11,505 nucleotides of DNA from the NCBI GenBank assembly GCA_020024395.1, contig JAHHTV010000036.1, forward strand, positions 1 through 11,505. Direction: 5' to 3'. A program made the position numbers and the translations under genes. Shown one piece after another: positions 1-6,024 of the stretch. Position 1 is the first letter of the stretch. The number at the start of each line of letters is the position of its first letter. Under the pieces are notes generated by a model that ran no database searches, was not told where the DNA came from, and saw only the letters and a program-made list of their open reading frames with translations. This DNA is from Anaerotignum sp. (GTDB taxonomy: Bacteria; Bacillota; Clostridia; Lachnospirales; Anaerotignaceae).

Positions 1-34
1 ATTTTCCATACAAAATTGCTTTTTGATAAAAAAT

Positions 35-84
35 AAAACCAAGAGAACTTTTGAGAAATCAAGAGTTTCTGTTGGTTCTTTTTT
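35..84. terminator. Bidirectional intrinsic terminator downstream of trmL
   Basis: An imperfect hairpin pairs AACCAA (37-42) with TTGGTT (72-77) and continues inward with a few mismatches. It is flanked by T-rich tracts on both strands: TTCTTTTTT on the plus strand, and TTTTATTTTTT when read on the minus strand. It overlaps the trmL stop codon and would end trmL as well as any plus-strand gene arriving from the left of the window. Confidence 0.6.
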
Positions 85-583
85 ATTCTGCTTCTGTCCA
101 GCGTTGGCGATGCAATTCTACTTGTTGTTGCATATGTGCAAAGCCTTGTAGTCTTAATGCTTCATATACCACAATCGCAACCGCATTTGACAAATTCAAA
201 CTTCTTGCCGCTGGCAACATGGGAATACGAATGGAATTTTCAGGATATTGCAACAATATTTCTTCTGGAATACCTGCACTTTCTTTTCCAAACATAATAT
301 AATCATTTTCACCATATACCACATCTGTGTAAACATGTTTTGCTTTTGTGGTTGCCATCCATAAATTGGCATTTGGATTTTTTGAAAGAAAATCCTCAAA
401 ATTTTCATAATACCGAATATCTAACAAATTCCAGTAATCCAAACCAGCTCTTTTCAAATATTTGTCCTCTACTGAAAAGCCCAAAGGTTTTATCAAATGC
501 AGCACCACATCTGTCACTGCACAAGTTCTTGCAATATTGCCTGCATTTTGCGGAATTTCCGGTTCCAATAATACAACGTGCAT
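83..583 (-). CDS. trmL: tRNA (cytidine/uridine-34 2'-O)-methyltransferase TrmL
   Basis: A 166-residue SPOUT-fold methyltransferase of the small TrmL (YibK/CspR) type. The family uses S-adenosylmethionine to methylate the 2'-OH of wobble nucleotide 34 in tRNA-Leu isoacceptors, acting as a cytoplasmic homodimer. Visible motifs are EPEIPQNAGNIARTC near the N terminus, then the knotted cofactor-binding region GKESAGIPEEIL and RIPMLPAARSLNLSNAVAIV. Length is normal for the family. The start is the ATG at 583, preceded by AAGGAGG with good spacing; a reading-frame extension to 649 would cross the promoter and lacks a ribosome site. It is transcribed divergently from the perR-like gene. The family assignment is firm; the exact tRNA substrate is taken from family knowledge. 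Confidence 0.95.
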   Translation of the reverse strand: MHVVLLEPEIPQNAGNIARTCAVTDVVLHLIKPLGFSVEDKYLKRAGLDYWNLLDIRYYENFEDFLSKNPNANLWMATTKAKHVYTDVVYGENDYIMFGKESAGIPEEILLQYPENSIRIPMLPAARSLNLSNAVAIVVYEALRLQGFAHMQQQVELHRQRWTEAE

Positions 584-617
584 ATCCTTCCTCCTTTTTA
601 CAAATGATTTGTTCAAG

Positions 618-646
618 ATTTTAACATAAACGATTACATATTTCAA
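618..646 (-). promoter_or_regulatory. Sigma-A promoter of trmL
   Basis: On the minus strand, TTGAAA (641-646) is followed after exactly 17 bases by TAAAAT (618-623), which carries an upstream TGn extension. The start codon lies about 35 bases downstream of the -10 element, giving a short leader. Confidence 0.7.
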
Positions 647-663
647 CATTGCACAAATTTCTC

Positions 664-692
664 TTGACGAATTACTTATTGTATATTATTAT
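664..692 (+). promoter_or_regulatory. Sigma-A promoter of the perR-like gene
   Basis: TTGACG (664-669), a 17-base spacer, then TATTAT (687-692). The core overlaps AT-rich dyads and faces the trmL promoter, so one bound regulator here could affect both genes. Confidence 0.65.
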
Positions 693-714
693 TAAATAAC
701 AATAATTATTTGTT
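676..714. promoter_or_regulatory. AT-rich dyads, candidate PerR/Fur operator
   Basis: Two overlapping inverted repeats lie on and just after the perR -10 element: TTATTGT (676-682) with ACAATAA (699-705), and AACAA (698-702) with TTGTT (710-714) around the perfect palindrome AATAATTATT (701-710). Composition and position resemble Per boxes, whose Bacillus consensus is TTATAATNATTATAA, and autoregulation is common in this family. The match to the consensus is only partial. Confidence 0.4.
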
Positions 715-726
715 AGGAGGTTGCCT

Positions 727-1152
727 ATGAAAGAAACTGCTCAAATTTTACGAGAAAAAGGCTTGAAGGTAACACCCCAAAGAATTGCTGTCTACAATAT
801 GCTGCTCAATACCCATGAGCATCCAAATGCTGAAACAATATATCGCACTTTGGAAACAACAAATCCTACCATGAGCTTGGCAACGGTCTACAAAACATTG
901 GACTATTTCAAGCAACTTGGATTGGTGCAAGAGTTGAATGTCGGCGAAGGAAGCGCTCGTTATGATGCGATTGTATATTGTCATCCACATACGGTTTGTA
1001 CTTGTTGTGGTGCTGTCACAGACTTGTATAATACAGAATTGACAGATTTGCATAACAAACTTTCTACACCATTGGATTTTGAAGTAGAATGTGAACAGCT
1101 CATTCTTTATGGCAAATGTGCAAAATGCCTTCACAAAGCAGAAAGTGCATAA
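727..1152 (+). CDS. perR: PerR-type peroxide-sensing Fur-family repressor
   Basis: A 141-residue metal-dependent repressor: a winged helix at about residues 1-75 (SLATVYKTLDYF is the recognition region) and a C-terminal dimerisation and metal domain. Counting residues, the regulatory ligands H32, D80, H86, H88 and D99 and the structural zinc cysteines C91, C94, C131 and C134 correspond to Bacillus subtilis PerR H37, D85, H91, H93, D104, C96, C99, C136 and C139 with a constant offset of five. An Asp rather than Glu at the D104 position is associated with Fe-dependent, peroxide-oxidisable PerR rather than Fur. The start is the ATG at 727, six bases after AGGAGG; an in-frame TTG at 721 abuts the ribosome site and is unlikely. 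The gene probably controls oxidative-stress genes elsewhere and itself. Zur or Fur is a less likely reading. Confidence 0.88.
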   Translation: MKETAQILREKGLKVTPQRIAVYNMLLNTHEHPNAETIYRTLETTNPTMSLATVYKTLDYFKQLGLVQELNVGEGSARYDAIVYCHPHTVCTCCGAVTDLYNTELTDLHNKLSTPLDFEVECEQLILYGKCAKCLHKAESA

Positions 1153-1180
1153 CAAAAATTTTTGCACTTGTAGCACAGTC

Positions 1181-1224
1181 AAAAAAGGAACTGTTGTAAT
1201 TTTTTGGCAACAGTTCCTCTTTTT
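1181..1224. terminator. Bidirectional terminator between perR and the gntR-type gene
   Basis: A perfect 11-bp stem, AGGAACTGTTG (1186-1196) with CAACAGTTCCT (1208-1218), is flanked by A-rich DNA on the left and CTTTTTGTGTTTTT on the right. It sits between two convergent genes and can terminate both. Confidence 0.9.
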
Positions 1225-1246
1225 GTGTTTTTATATAAACATTTTT

Positions 1247-1933
1247 TTAATTTTTGCCTTCTTTGTTGCGTACTGCGTGCAGTATAAATTCTGTGTGATA
1301 TTTGATATGTCCTTGTGCGACGGTTGTGCCTTCTGCTGCGTCATGGCTTTCAATCGCACGAATAATGCTTTTGTGATGTGCCACAATGGCAGGAATAGAG
1401 GAGTCCAATTTCAAATGTGCCATACGATAACGATATAATTGGATTTGTAAATTTTTGAATATCTGTATCAATTTTTCATTATCTGTTGCACCAAAAATCA
1501 TATTATGGAACTGCTCATCAATGTCTGCAATATCTTCCAATGCTTTTTCTGCAATGGCTTTTTCAAATTTGCTTTCCAACACCTTCAATTCTGCCAATGT
1601 TTCTGGTGTCATATTTTTACAAGCCAAACCTGTTGCCAATCCTTCCAAAACGCCTCTGACTTCCAAAATATTGGTGATATCTTTTTCGCTCATATCCAAC
1701 ACTTGTGCACCTTTTCTGGGTACCAATTCCACCAGATTTTCCAGTTCCAACATACGCAATGCTTCTCTGACGGGGGTACGGCTCACGCCCAATTTTTCTG
1801 CCAGTTGATTTTCCATCAATCTTTCACCAGGTACCAATTTTCCTGTCAAAATTGCATCTCTTAATGTATTAAACACCACATCTCTTAATGGAAGATATTC
1901 ATTGGAATTGATATTAAATTTTGTGTCTGACAT
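1247..1933 (-). CDS. GntR-family transcriptional regulator, FadR/FCD subfamily
   Basis: A 228-residue regulator. Residues about 15-80 form a GntR winged helix (PGERLMENQLAEKLGVSRTP, then VREALRMLE and a wing ending PRKGAQV). Residues about 85-215 are an all-helical FCD effector domain; D139, H143, H186 or H187, H209 and H213 fit the metal-binding positions of such domains. Members usually sense small carboxylates or sugar acids; the effector cannot be read here. The start is the ATG at 1933, led by GAGGAG; a start at 1969 has no comparable ribosome site. The start lies 20 bases inside the end of ispE, so the two are probably translationally coupled. A GntR regulator beside ispE is an arrangement I associate with Clostridia, which does not mean it controls isoprenoid synthesis. 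Confidence 0.88.
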   Translation of the reverse strand: MSDTKFNINSNEYLPLRDVVFNTLRDAILTGKLVPGERLMENQLAEKLGVSRTPVREALRMLELENLVELVPRKGAQVLDMSEKDITNILEVRGVLEGLATGLACKNMTPETLAELKVLESKFEKAIAEKALEDIADIDEQFHNMIFGATDNEKLIQIFKNLQIQLYRYRMAHLKLDSSIPAIVAHHKSIIRAIESHDAAEGTTVAQGHIKYHTEFILHAVRNKEGKN

Positions 1934-2831
1934 ATTTCTTTCTCCTCTCTTGCTTTTCCCGTGATACATGATAAATTTTTGTTACAAATACATCTTTTAT
2001 GCCAAATGTTTGTCTGACAATTTTTGCCGCATTTTTTGCGGTTTCTTTTTCTGTAAATAATGCAAATACTGTAGGGCCACTGCCACTCATCAATGCACCT
2101 GCTGCCCCATTTTGCAATAATACTTGTTTGATTTCTGCAATTTTTGGCACCATTGGTATGGTAACATCTTCCAATACATTGCCCAACAACTGCCCTATTT
2201 TTGCAATGTCATGTTCTGCGATTGCTTCCAACATGGCTTTTGTATCTGGATGTTTTTGGATTTTATCCCATTGCAGATTTTGATATACTTTTGCTGTGGA
2301 TACACCAACTGGCAATTTTGCCAATACCACATGACAAATTGGACAGGCTGGACGCACATTGGTCAACACTTCCCCCAATCCTTCTGCCAAAACTGTCCCT
2401 CGCCGCACACAATATGGAATATCTGTTCCCATTGTCAATGCTAACTGTTCTAGTTTCTGATAAGAAAGCCCCAAATTGAATAACTGGTTCATACCCACAA
2501 GTACAGCTGCACAATCGGCACTGCCGCCTGCAAGCCCTGCTGCCACAGGAATTCTTTTATCAATGGTAATACAGACGCCTTCCTTGATACCATATTCCTG
2601 TCTCATCAAATTTGCTGCACGCCATGCCAAATTTTTTTCATCTGTTGGCAACCATCCAACATTGGAATACAACCGAATTTCATTTTCTGCAATTCGTTTG
2701 ATTTTAATTTCATCATATAATCCAACGGTTTGCATAATCATTTTCAATTCATGGTATCCATTTTCTCGTTTGCCCACGACATCTAATGTCAAATTGATTT
2801 TTGCTCGTGCTTTCAGTCTAATTTCTTCCAC
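1914..2831 (-). CDS. ispE: 4-diphosphocytidyl-2-C-methyl-D-erythritol kinase
   Basis: A 305-residue GHMP-family kinase of the MEP pathway. It phosphorylates the 2-hydroxyl of CDP-methylerythritol with ATP on the route to isopentenyl diphosphate. The N terminus carries the substrate segment with K11 (AKINLTLDV); the ATP-binding glycine loop PVAAGLAGGSADCAAV starts at residue 95; D137 in MGTDIPY is the probable catalytic Asp; GALMSGSGPTVFALF is the C-terminal GHMP motif. A basic tail (REKQERRKKYVRHK) extends slightly beyond the usual end and carries the start of the following gntR-type gene. The start codon is GTG at 2831, with GAGGG about eight bases upstream. All key motifs are intact, so it should be functional. 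Confidence 0.96.
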   Translation of the reverse strand: MEEIRLKARAKINLTLDVVGKRENGYHELKMIMQTVGLYDEIKIKRIAENEIRLYSNVGWLPTDEKNLAWRAANLMRQEYGIKEGVCITIDKRIPVAAGLAGGSADCAAVLVGMNQLFNLGLSYQKLEQLALTMGTDIPYCVRRGTVLAEGLGEVLTNVRPACPICHVVLAKLPVGVSTAKVYQNLQWDKIQKHPDTKAMLEAIAEHDIAKIGQLLGNVLEDVTIPMVPKIAEIKQVLLQNGAAGALMSGSGPTVFALFTEKETAKNAAKIVRQTFGIKDVFVTKIYHVSREKQERRKKYVRHKI

Positions 2832-2855
2832 GCTATTCCCTCGTTTATTTTATAC

Positions 2856-2863
2856 TGTATACA
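2856..2863. promoter_or_regulatory. TGTATACA palindrome between the ispE promoter and start
   Basis: A perfect 8-bp palindrome sits just downstream of the predicted ispE transcription start; on the minus strand it reads TTGTATACAG. Short GTATAC-centred palindromes are the style of operator used by several FCD-type GntR regulators, and the downstream gene encodes one, so autoregulation is possible. The link is inferred only. Confidence 0.3.
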
Positions 2864-2875
2864 AGTGATGTTACT

Positions 2876-2904
2876 ATTGTACATGAACTTACACAAAGAA
2901 ACAA
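2876..2904 (-). promoter_or_regulatory. Sigma-A promoter of ispE-gntR
   Basis: On the minus strand, TTGTTT (2899-2904), 17 bases, TACAAT (2876-2881). A second possible -10, TATAAA at about 2847-2852, lacks a good -35 at the right distance. No other promoter was seen for the gntR-type gene. Confidence 0.55.
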
Positions 2905-3057
2905 CCCACAGATTATACAAAAAAATATCATTTCTTCTGTCAGAAAATGCTTAATTATTTTGATTATCATCATTTTTTAGAAAAAACTATCCTATTTTTA
3001 CCAAAAAAGAGAACCAAAAAGCATCATATGACATCACAAAACTTATTTATCAAATTG
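2905..3057. other. AT-rich spacer with no recognisable feature
   Basis: Between the ispE promoter and the lysC terminator I see only AT-rich sequence: no reading frame with a ribosome site, no strong hairpin and no clear repeat. Confidence 0.5.
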
Positions 3058-3094
3058 TAAAAAAAGAGAATACTTTTTCAAAGCACTCTCTTTT
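3058..3094 (-). terminator. Intrinsic terminator of lysC
   Basis: On the minus strand, AAAAGAGA (the complement of 3087-3094) pairs with TCTCTTTT (the complement of 3062-3069), with an inner CTTT/AAAG pairing and a run of T residues after the stem. It lies 24 bases beyond the lysC stop codon. Confidence 0.8.
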
Positions 3095-3118
3095 ATCATA
3101 TCATATTTTTTTATTTGC

Positions 3119-3613
3119 TTATGCTTTTCTCATATTCACAGATGCCAACTTAAATTTATCATGTACTGCAATCATTGCTTCCTCAATATCTTTTTCTGCA
3201 ACAAGCAGTGTAATTTTGATTTCAGATGTGGAAATCATTTGAATATTCACGCCTGCATCATACATTGCTTCAAAGAACATTGCTGCAACACCAGGGTTGC
3301 TCGCCATACCTGCACCCACAATGGAAAGTTTTGCAACATCATCATCATGCGCAATTTCTCTTGCAGTCAATCTTTCTTTGTTTTCTTCCAATGATTTTAA
3401 TGCCACATCCAAATCATCTTTTCCAATAGTGAAAGAAATATCTTGTCTGCCATCATGTCCTGTAGATTGCAAAATAATATCCACACTGACTTTTTCTTTT
3501 GCCATCAAATCAAATATTTCAAAAGCTTTCCCTGGTTCATCTTTGATACCCATAATTGAAATACGGGACACATTTTTATCCGCTGCAACGCCGCTAACCA
3601 GCATTCTTTCCAT
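3119..3613 (-). CDS. lysC: Predicted in-frame aspartokinase beta subunit from an internal start
   Basis: Within lysC, the ATG at 3613 (codon 245) is in frame and preceded by a near-perfect ribosome site, AAGGAGGA, with seven bases of spacing. Translation from it gives a 164-residue product starting MERMLVSGVAADKNVSRIS and consisting of only the two ACT domains. Bacillus subtilis aspartokinase II is an alpha2-beta2 enzyme whose beta subunit arises from an in-phase internal start at nearly the same place. The ribosome site spans codons for Val-Lys-Glu-Asp and is stronger than coding needs would require. The beta subunit should bind the effector but has no kinase activity. Confidence 0.65.
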   Translation of the reverse strand: MERMLVSGVAADKNVSRISIMGIKDEPGKAFEIFDLMAKEKVSVDIILQSTGHDGRQDISFTIGKDDLDVALKSLEENKERLTAREIAHDDDVAKLSIVGAGMASNPGVAAMFFEAMYDAGVNIQMISTSEIKITLLVAEKDIEEAMIAVHDKFKLASVNMRKA

Positions 3614-4345
3614 TTTACAATCCTCCTTCACTTCTGTACCTTTTGCATCTGTCATACTGGAACGTACCACCAGTTTCACATTGTATTTTTTTGCAACTTC
3701 CACAGACCGACAATGTAATACCTTTGCACCCAAAGATGCCAATTCCAACATTTCATCATAGCTGATTTCGTCTAATTTTCTTGCATCTTTGACAATACGA
3801 GGGTCAGCCGTATATACGCCTTCTACGTCTGTATAAATTTCACAAATATCTGCACGCAATGCTGCTGCTAATGCAACGGCTGATGTATCAGAACCGCCAC
3901 GGCCCAATGTTGTCACATCTCCCAACATATTGATACCTTGGAAACCGGTTACCAAAACAATATTGCCTCTTTCCAATTCATTTACAATACGCTCAGAATG
4001 AATTTTTCTAATTCTTGCATCGCTATAAGCATTTGTGGTTTCAATGCCCACTTGTGCCGCATTCAAAGAAATTGCTCTGCCACCCAAAGCATTGATTGCC
4101 ATTGCCATTAATGCCACAGATTGTTGTTCCCCTGTTGACAACAACATATCCATTTCTCTGCGGCTTGCATTTGGATTGATTTCTTTTGCTTTTGCAATCA
4201 AATCATCTGTGGTTTTGCCTTGTGCAGACAGTACCACAATCATGTCATTTCCTGCCTCTTTTGCTGCAATAATCTGCTTTGCAACATGAAAGACTCTCTC
4301 AGCGTCAGCAACAGAACTGCCGCCGTATTTTTGCACAATCAACAT
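3119..4345 (-). CDS. lysC: Aspartate kinase, Bacillus aspartokinase II type (alpha subunit)
   Basis: A 408-residue cytoplasmic enzyme that phosphorylates L-aspartate, the first step to lysine, threonine, methionine and diaminopimelate. The catalytic amino-acid kinase domain (about residues 1-240) has the N-terminal KYGGSS motif, STGEQQS, GRGGSDTSAVALAAAL and the nucleotide segment YTDVEGVYTADPRIV. Two C-terminal ACT domains (about 260-335 and 340-408; RISIMGIKDEPGKAFEIF and LSIVGAGMASNPGVAAMFF) should bind the feedback amino acid. Length equals the Bacillus alpha subunit. I chose the ATG at 4345, which matches the family N terminus MLIVQKYGGSS and follows AGGGGGA; an upstream ATG at 4366 overlaps the thrB stop as ATGA and would add seven residues. 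It is the last gene of the block. Whether lysine or threonine inhibits it cannot be told from the sequence. Confidence 0.95.
   Translation of the reverse strand: MLIVQKYGGSSVADAERVFHVAKQIIAAKEAGNDMIVVLSAQGKTTDDLIAKAKEINPNASRREMDMLLSTGEQQSVALMAMAINALGGRAISLNAAQVGIETTNAYSDARIRKIHSERIVNELERGNIVLVTGFQGINMLGDVTTLGRGGSDTSAVALAAALRADICEIYTDVEGVYTADPRIVKDARKLDEISYDEMLELASLGAKVLHCRSVEVAKKYNVKLVVRSSMTDAKGTEVKEDCKMERMLVSGVAADKNVSRISIMGIKDEPGKAFEIFDLMAKEKVSVDIILQSTGHDGRQDISFTIGKDDLDVALKSLEENKERLTAREIAHDDDVAKLSIVGAGMASNPGVAAMFFEAMYDAGVNIQMISTSEIKITLLVAEKDIEEAMIAVHDKFKLASVNMRKA
3614..3628 (-). promoter_or_regulatory. Internal ribosome binding site inside lysC
   Basis: AAGGAGGA (3621-3628, read on the minus strand) plus a seven-base spacer ends directly at the in-frame ATG at 3613. 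It decides the proposed beta-subunit start. Confidence 0.65.
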
Positions 4346-4362
4346 CTTTTTCTTTCCCCCTG

Positions 4363-5268
4363 TCATTCTGTCACAACTGTTGCACCTTCTTTGTCAGCAG
4401 ACAGTAATGTCAACTGCCAACCATTTGGAAGGGTCTGCAAATAAGTGGACATATTATTTCGGAATATTTCTGCATTTTCTTTTGTCACCATTGCCATCAA
4501 TGTAGAACCTGCACCACTCAAATAACAAGCAATCGCACCACATTTTTTTGCATTTTCAAAAATATCTTCCATATTTGGTATCAAAACTTTCCGATATGCC
4601 TGATGAATTTTATCTTCCATGGCAACTTCCAGATTTTCATATTTTCCTGTCAATACAGAAGCCACCAAAAGTGCTGCCCTTGACACATTGTATACAACAT
4701 CCTGTCTATCATAATGTGGTGGCAAAACCGCTCTGGAACGTTCTGTAGAAACAGGGAAATTTGGCACTATTATAGCAAATAATAAATCTTCGGGCAACTC
4801 TAAACGAACATATTTCATACTTTTTTCTGTCATAACACCTGTGACCATACTGCCAAAAAAAGCAGGATTGGAATTGTCAGGGTGTCCCTCTATCTGTGCT
4901 GCCATAACTGCCAATTCGTCTTTTGTGCAGGGATTACCTGCCAAAGCATTTGCTGCCAAAAGTGCGCCCACAATACAAGCTGCACTACTGCCCAATCCAC
5001 GCACCATTGGAATATCATCAGACTGTGTCAAACGTATGGCAGGCATCGGTTTTCCCAATTTTTCAAAAAATTGCTTCATGGTTTGATAAATCAAATTATT
5101 TTCATCTGTTGGGATTACAATTTCCTGTTCTTTTTTTACCACAATTTCAAAGCCTTTTTCTATAGTTTCCACTTCCAATGTATTGTATAATTGCAGTGCA
5201 ACACCAATACTATCAAATCCCGGCCCCATATTTGCCGATGTTGCCGGCACTTTTACCTTTACTTTCAT
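4363..5268 (-). CDS. thrB: Homoserine kinase
   Basis: A 301-residue GHMP-family kinase that converts L-homoserine to O-phospho-L-homoserine with ATP, the substrate of threonine synthase. Motifs in order: PATSANMGPGFDSIGVAL at residues 8-25, the glycine-rich ATP loop PMVRGLGSSAACIVGALLA starting near 87, EGHPDNSNPAFFGSMV, and the C-terminal ACYLSGAGSTLMAMV. Length is normal. The start is the ATG at 5268, seven bases after GGAGGG. It follows the HTH-ACT gene by 75 bases and is separated from lysC by only 17 bases, so thrB and lysC are surely co-transcribed. A hairpin terminator lies immediately upstream and could throttle expression of both. Threonine synthase and homoserine dehydrogenase are not in the window. 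Confidence 0.96.
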   Translation of the reverse strand: MKVKVKVPATSANMGPGFDSIGVALQLYNTLEVETIEKGFEIVVKKEQEIVIPTDENNLIYQTMKQFFEKLGKPMPAIRLTQSDDIPMVRGLGSSAACIVGALLAANALAGNPCTKDELAVMAAQIEGHPDNSNPAFFGSMVTGVMTEKSMKYVRLELPEDLLFAIIVPNFPVSTERSRAVLPPHYDRQDVVYNVSRAALLVASVLTGKYENLEVAMEDKIHQAYRKVLIPNMEDIFENAKKCGAIACYLSGAGSTLMAMVTKENAEIFRNNMSTYLQTLPNGWQLTLLSADKEGATVVTE

Positions 5269-5302
5269 TCCAAAACCCTCCGTTCTTTTTTTTCAAAGGG
5301 AC

Positions 5303-5334
5303 AAAAGAAAAAGTATGCCGTATTTACGACATAC
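5303..5334 (-). terminator. Terminator or attenuator between the ACT gene and thrB
   Basis: Read on the minus strand, GTATGTCGT (complement of 5326-5334) pairs over 9 bp, with one G-U wobble, with ACGGCATAC (complement of 5313-5321) around an AAAT loop, followed at once by TTTTTCTTTT. It begins 9 bases after the ACT-protein stop codon and ends 34 bases before thrB. I see no promoter after it, so thrB-lysC expression should depend on read-through or on a promoter inside the ACT gene. A flanking GACAAA/TTTGTC pair could extend or compete with the stem. Confidence 0.7.
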
Positions 5335-5343
5335 AATTTGTCG

Positions 5344-5787
5344 CTATTCTCTTCCGATGATTTTAATGGACTGTACACCTTGCATTTTTTCTAACTGCAC
5401 CATCAATCTGCCAAATTCACCTTGCATTTCATTTGTTTCAATGGTAATGGTGACATTGGCAATCCCATTGATTGGAATCGTTTGGTTAATGGTCAATATA
5501 TTTGCACCTTCTGTTGCAATGCAGTTTAACACAGTTGACAACAACCCTGGTGTATCGTCCAAATTGGTTGCAATGGTTACGGTTTTACCTCTTGTGTTTT
5601 CATACAATGGGTGTACCGCATCTCTATATTTATAAAATGCACTACGGCTGATACCCACACGGTTCACCGCATCTTGCACTGTTTTTTCCTTTTTGCTTTC
5701 CAATAAGTTTTTAACTTCCATCACCTTCAGAAAAATTTCTGGCAATACACTTTTATCCACAATAAAGAAATTCTTATCTTCCTTCAT
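5344..5787 (-). CDS. HTH-ACT domain protein (PheB/UPF0735 type)
   Basis: A 147-residue protein. Residues about 36-58 (TVQDAVNRVGISRSAFYKYR) look like a helix-turn-helix; residues about 70-145 are an ACT domain, with the ligand-loop signature DDTPGLLSTVL at 77-87. ACT domains bind amino acids, so this is probably an amino-acid-responsive regulator or enzyme modulator; the family's role is not settled. In Bacillus a relative (PheB) sits beside pheA, and in Clostridia relatives often precede homoserine and threonine genes, as here. The start is the ATG at 5787, six bases after GAGGAGG; a longer frame to 5835 lacks a ribosome site and would start in the promoter region. It is first in the block and may regulate it, but no experiment is implied by the sequence. 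Confidence 0.85.
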   Translation of the reverse strand: MKEDKNFFIVDKSVLPEIFLKVMEVKNLLESKKEKTVQDAVNRVGISRSAFYKYRDAVHPLYENTRGKTVTIATNLDDTPGLLSTVLNCIATEGANILTINQTIPINGIANVTITIETNEMQGEFGRLMVQLEKMQGVQSIKIIGRE

Positions 5788-5810
5788 GATTTTCCTCCTC
5801 TTTGTTGTTT

Positions 5811-5840
5811 TTGTATTGCATACATTTGTTTTCAATACAA
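5811..5840. promoter_or_regulatory. 8-bp inverted repeat over the ACT-gene transcription start
   Basis: TTGTATTG (5811-5818) and CAATACAA (5833-5840) are perfect inverted repeats separated by 14 bases, placed just downstream of the ACT-gene -10 element. It could be an operator for the HTH-ACT protein or another regulator, or a small leader hairpin. The leader is only about 50 bases, too short for a lysine riboswitch or T-box. Confidence 0.45.
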
Positions 5841-5842
5841 GG

Positions 5843-5871
5843 AATATACCATATTATGCAACACGTTTCAA
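5843..5871 (-). promoter_or_regulatory. Sigma-A promoter of the ACT-thrB-lysC block
   Basis: On the minus strand, TTGAAA (5866-5871), a 17-base spacer, then TATATT (5843-5848). It is the only good promoter seen for the three genes. Confidence 0.7.
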
Positions 5872-5986
5872 CACTGTTTTTGCTGTTTTTTTAGAAATCA
5901 ATGACTTTCTGTCTTGTGCACAAAAACCTTTTTATTGTTTTGTCTTTCCTTTTGCAGAATTGCCCATTGTTTTTTATCTTGTAGTC

Positions 5987-6015
5987 TTCACAATTTTTTA
6001 GTTTTCTGTTAAAAT
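5987..6015 (+). promoter_or_regulatory. Extended -10 sigma-A promoter of the 519-residue gene
   Basis: TTCACA (5987-5992), a 17-base spacer, then TAAAAT (6010-6015) with TGT directly before it. Only one base departs from the -35 consensus. Downstream, GGTTTTT (6026-6032) and AAAAACC (6045-6051) could form a weak leader hairpin before the ribosome site. Confidence 0.7.
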
Positions 6016-6024
6016 GAAACAGAA
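6004..6024. promoter_or_regulatory. TTCTGTT-N7-AACAGAA inverted repeat across the -10 element
   Basis: Perfect 7-bp arms at 6004-6010 and 6018-6024 enclose the -10 box. This is a typical position and size for a repressor operator, which would occlude RNA polymerase. The regulator is unknown. Confidence 0.45.

Noticed and set aside
748..1182. A 144-codon open frame on the minus strand opposite the perR-like gene
   Set aside because: It is antisense to a gene with nine conserved metal ligands, and its product is Cys- and Phe-rich without family resemblance.
3297..3761. A 154-codon open frame on the plus strand opposite lysC
   Set aside because: It has no ribosome site and no recognisable domain, and lies wholly antisense to a conserved enzyme; the openness follows from the codon use of lysC.
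4688..4697. A perfect TTGTATACAA palindrome inside thrB, matching the style of the site upstream of ispE
   Set aside because: It lies in the middle of a conserved coding region, away from any promoter, and a 10-base AT-rich palindrome is expected by chance in AT-rich DNA.
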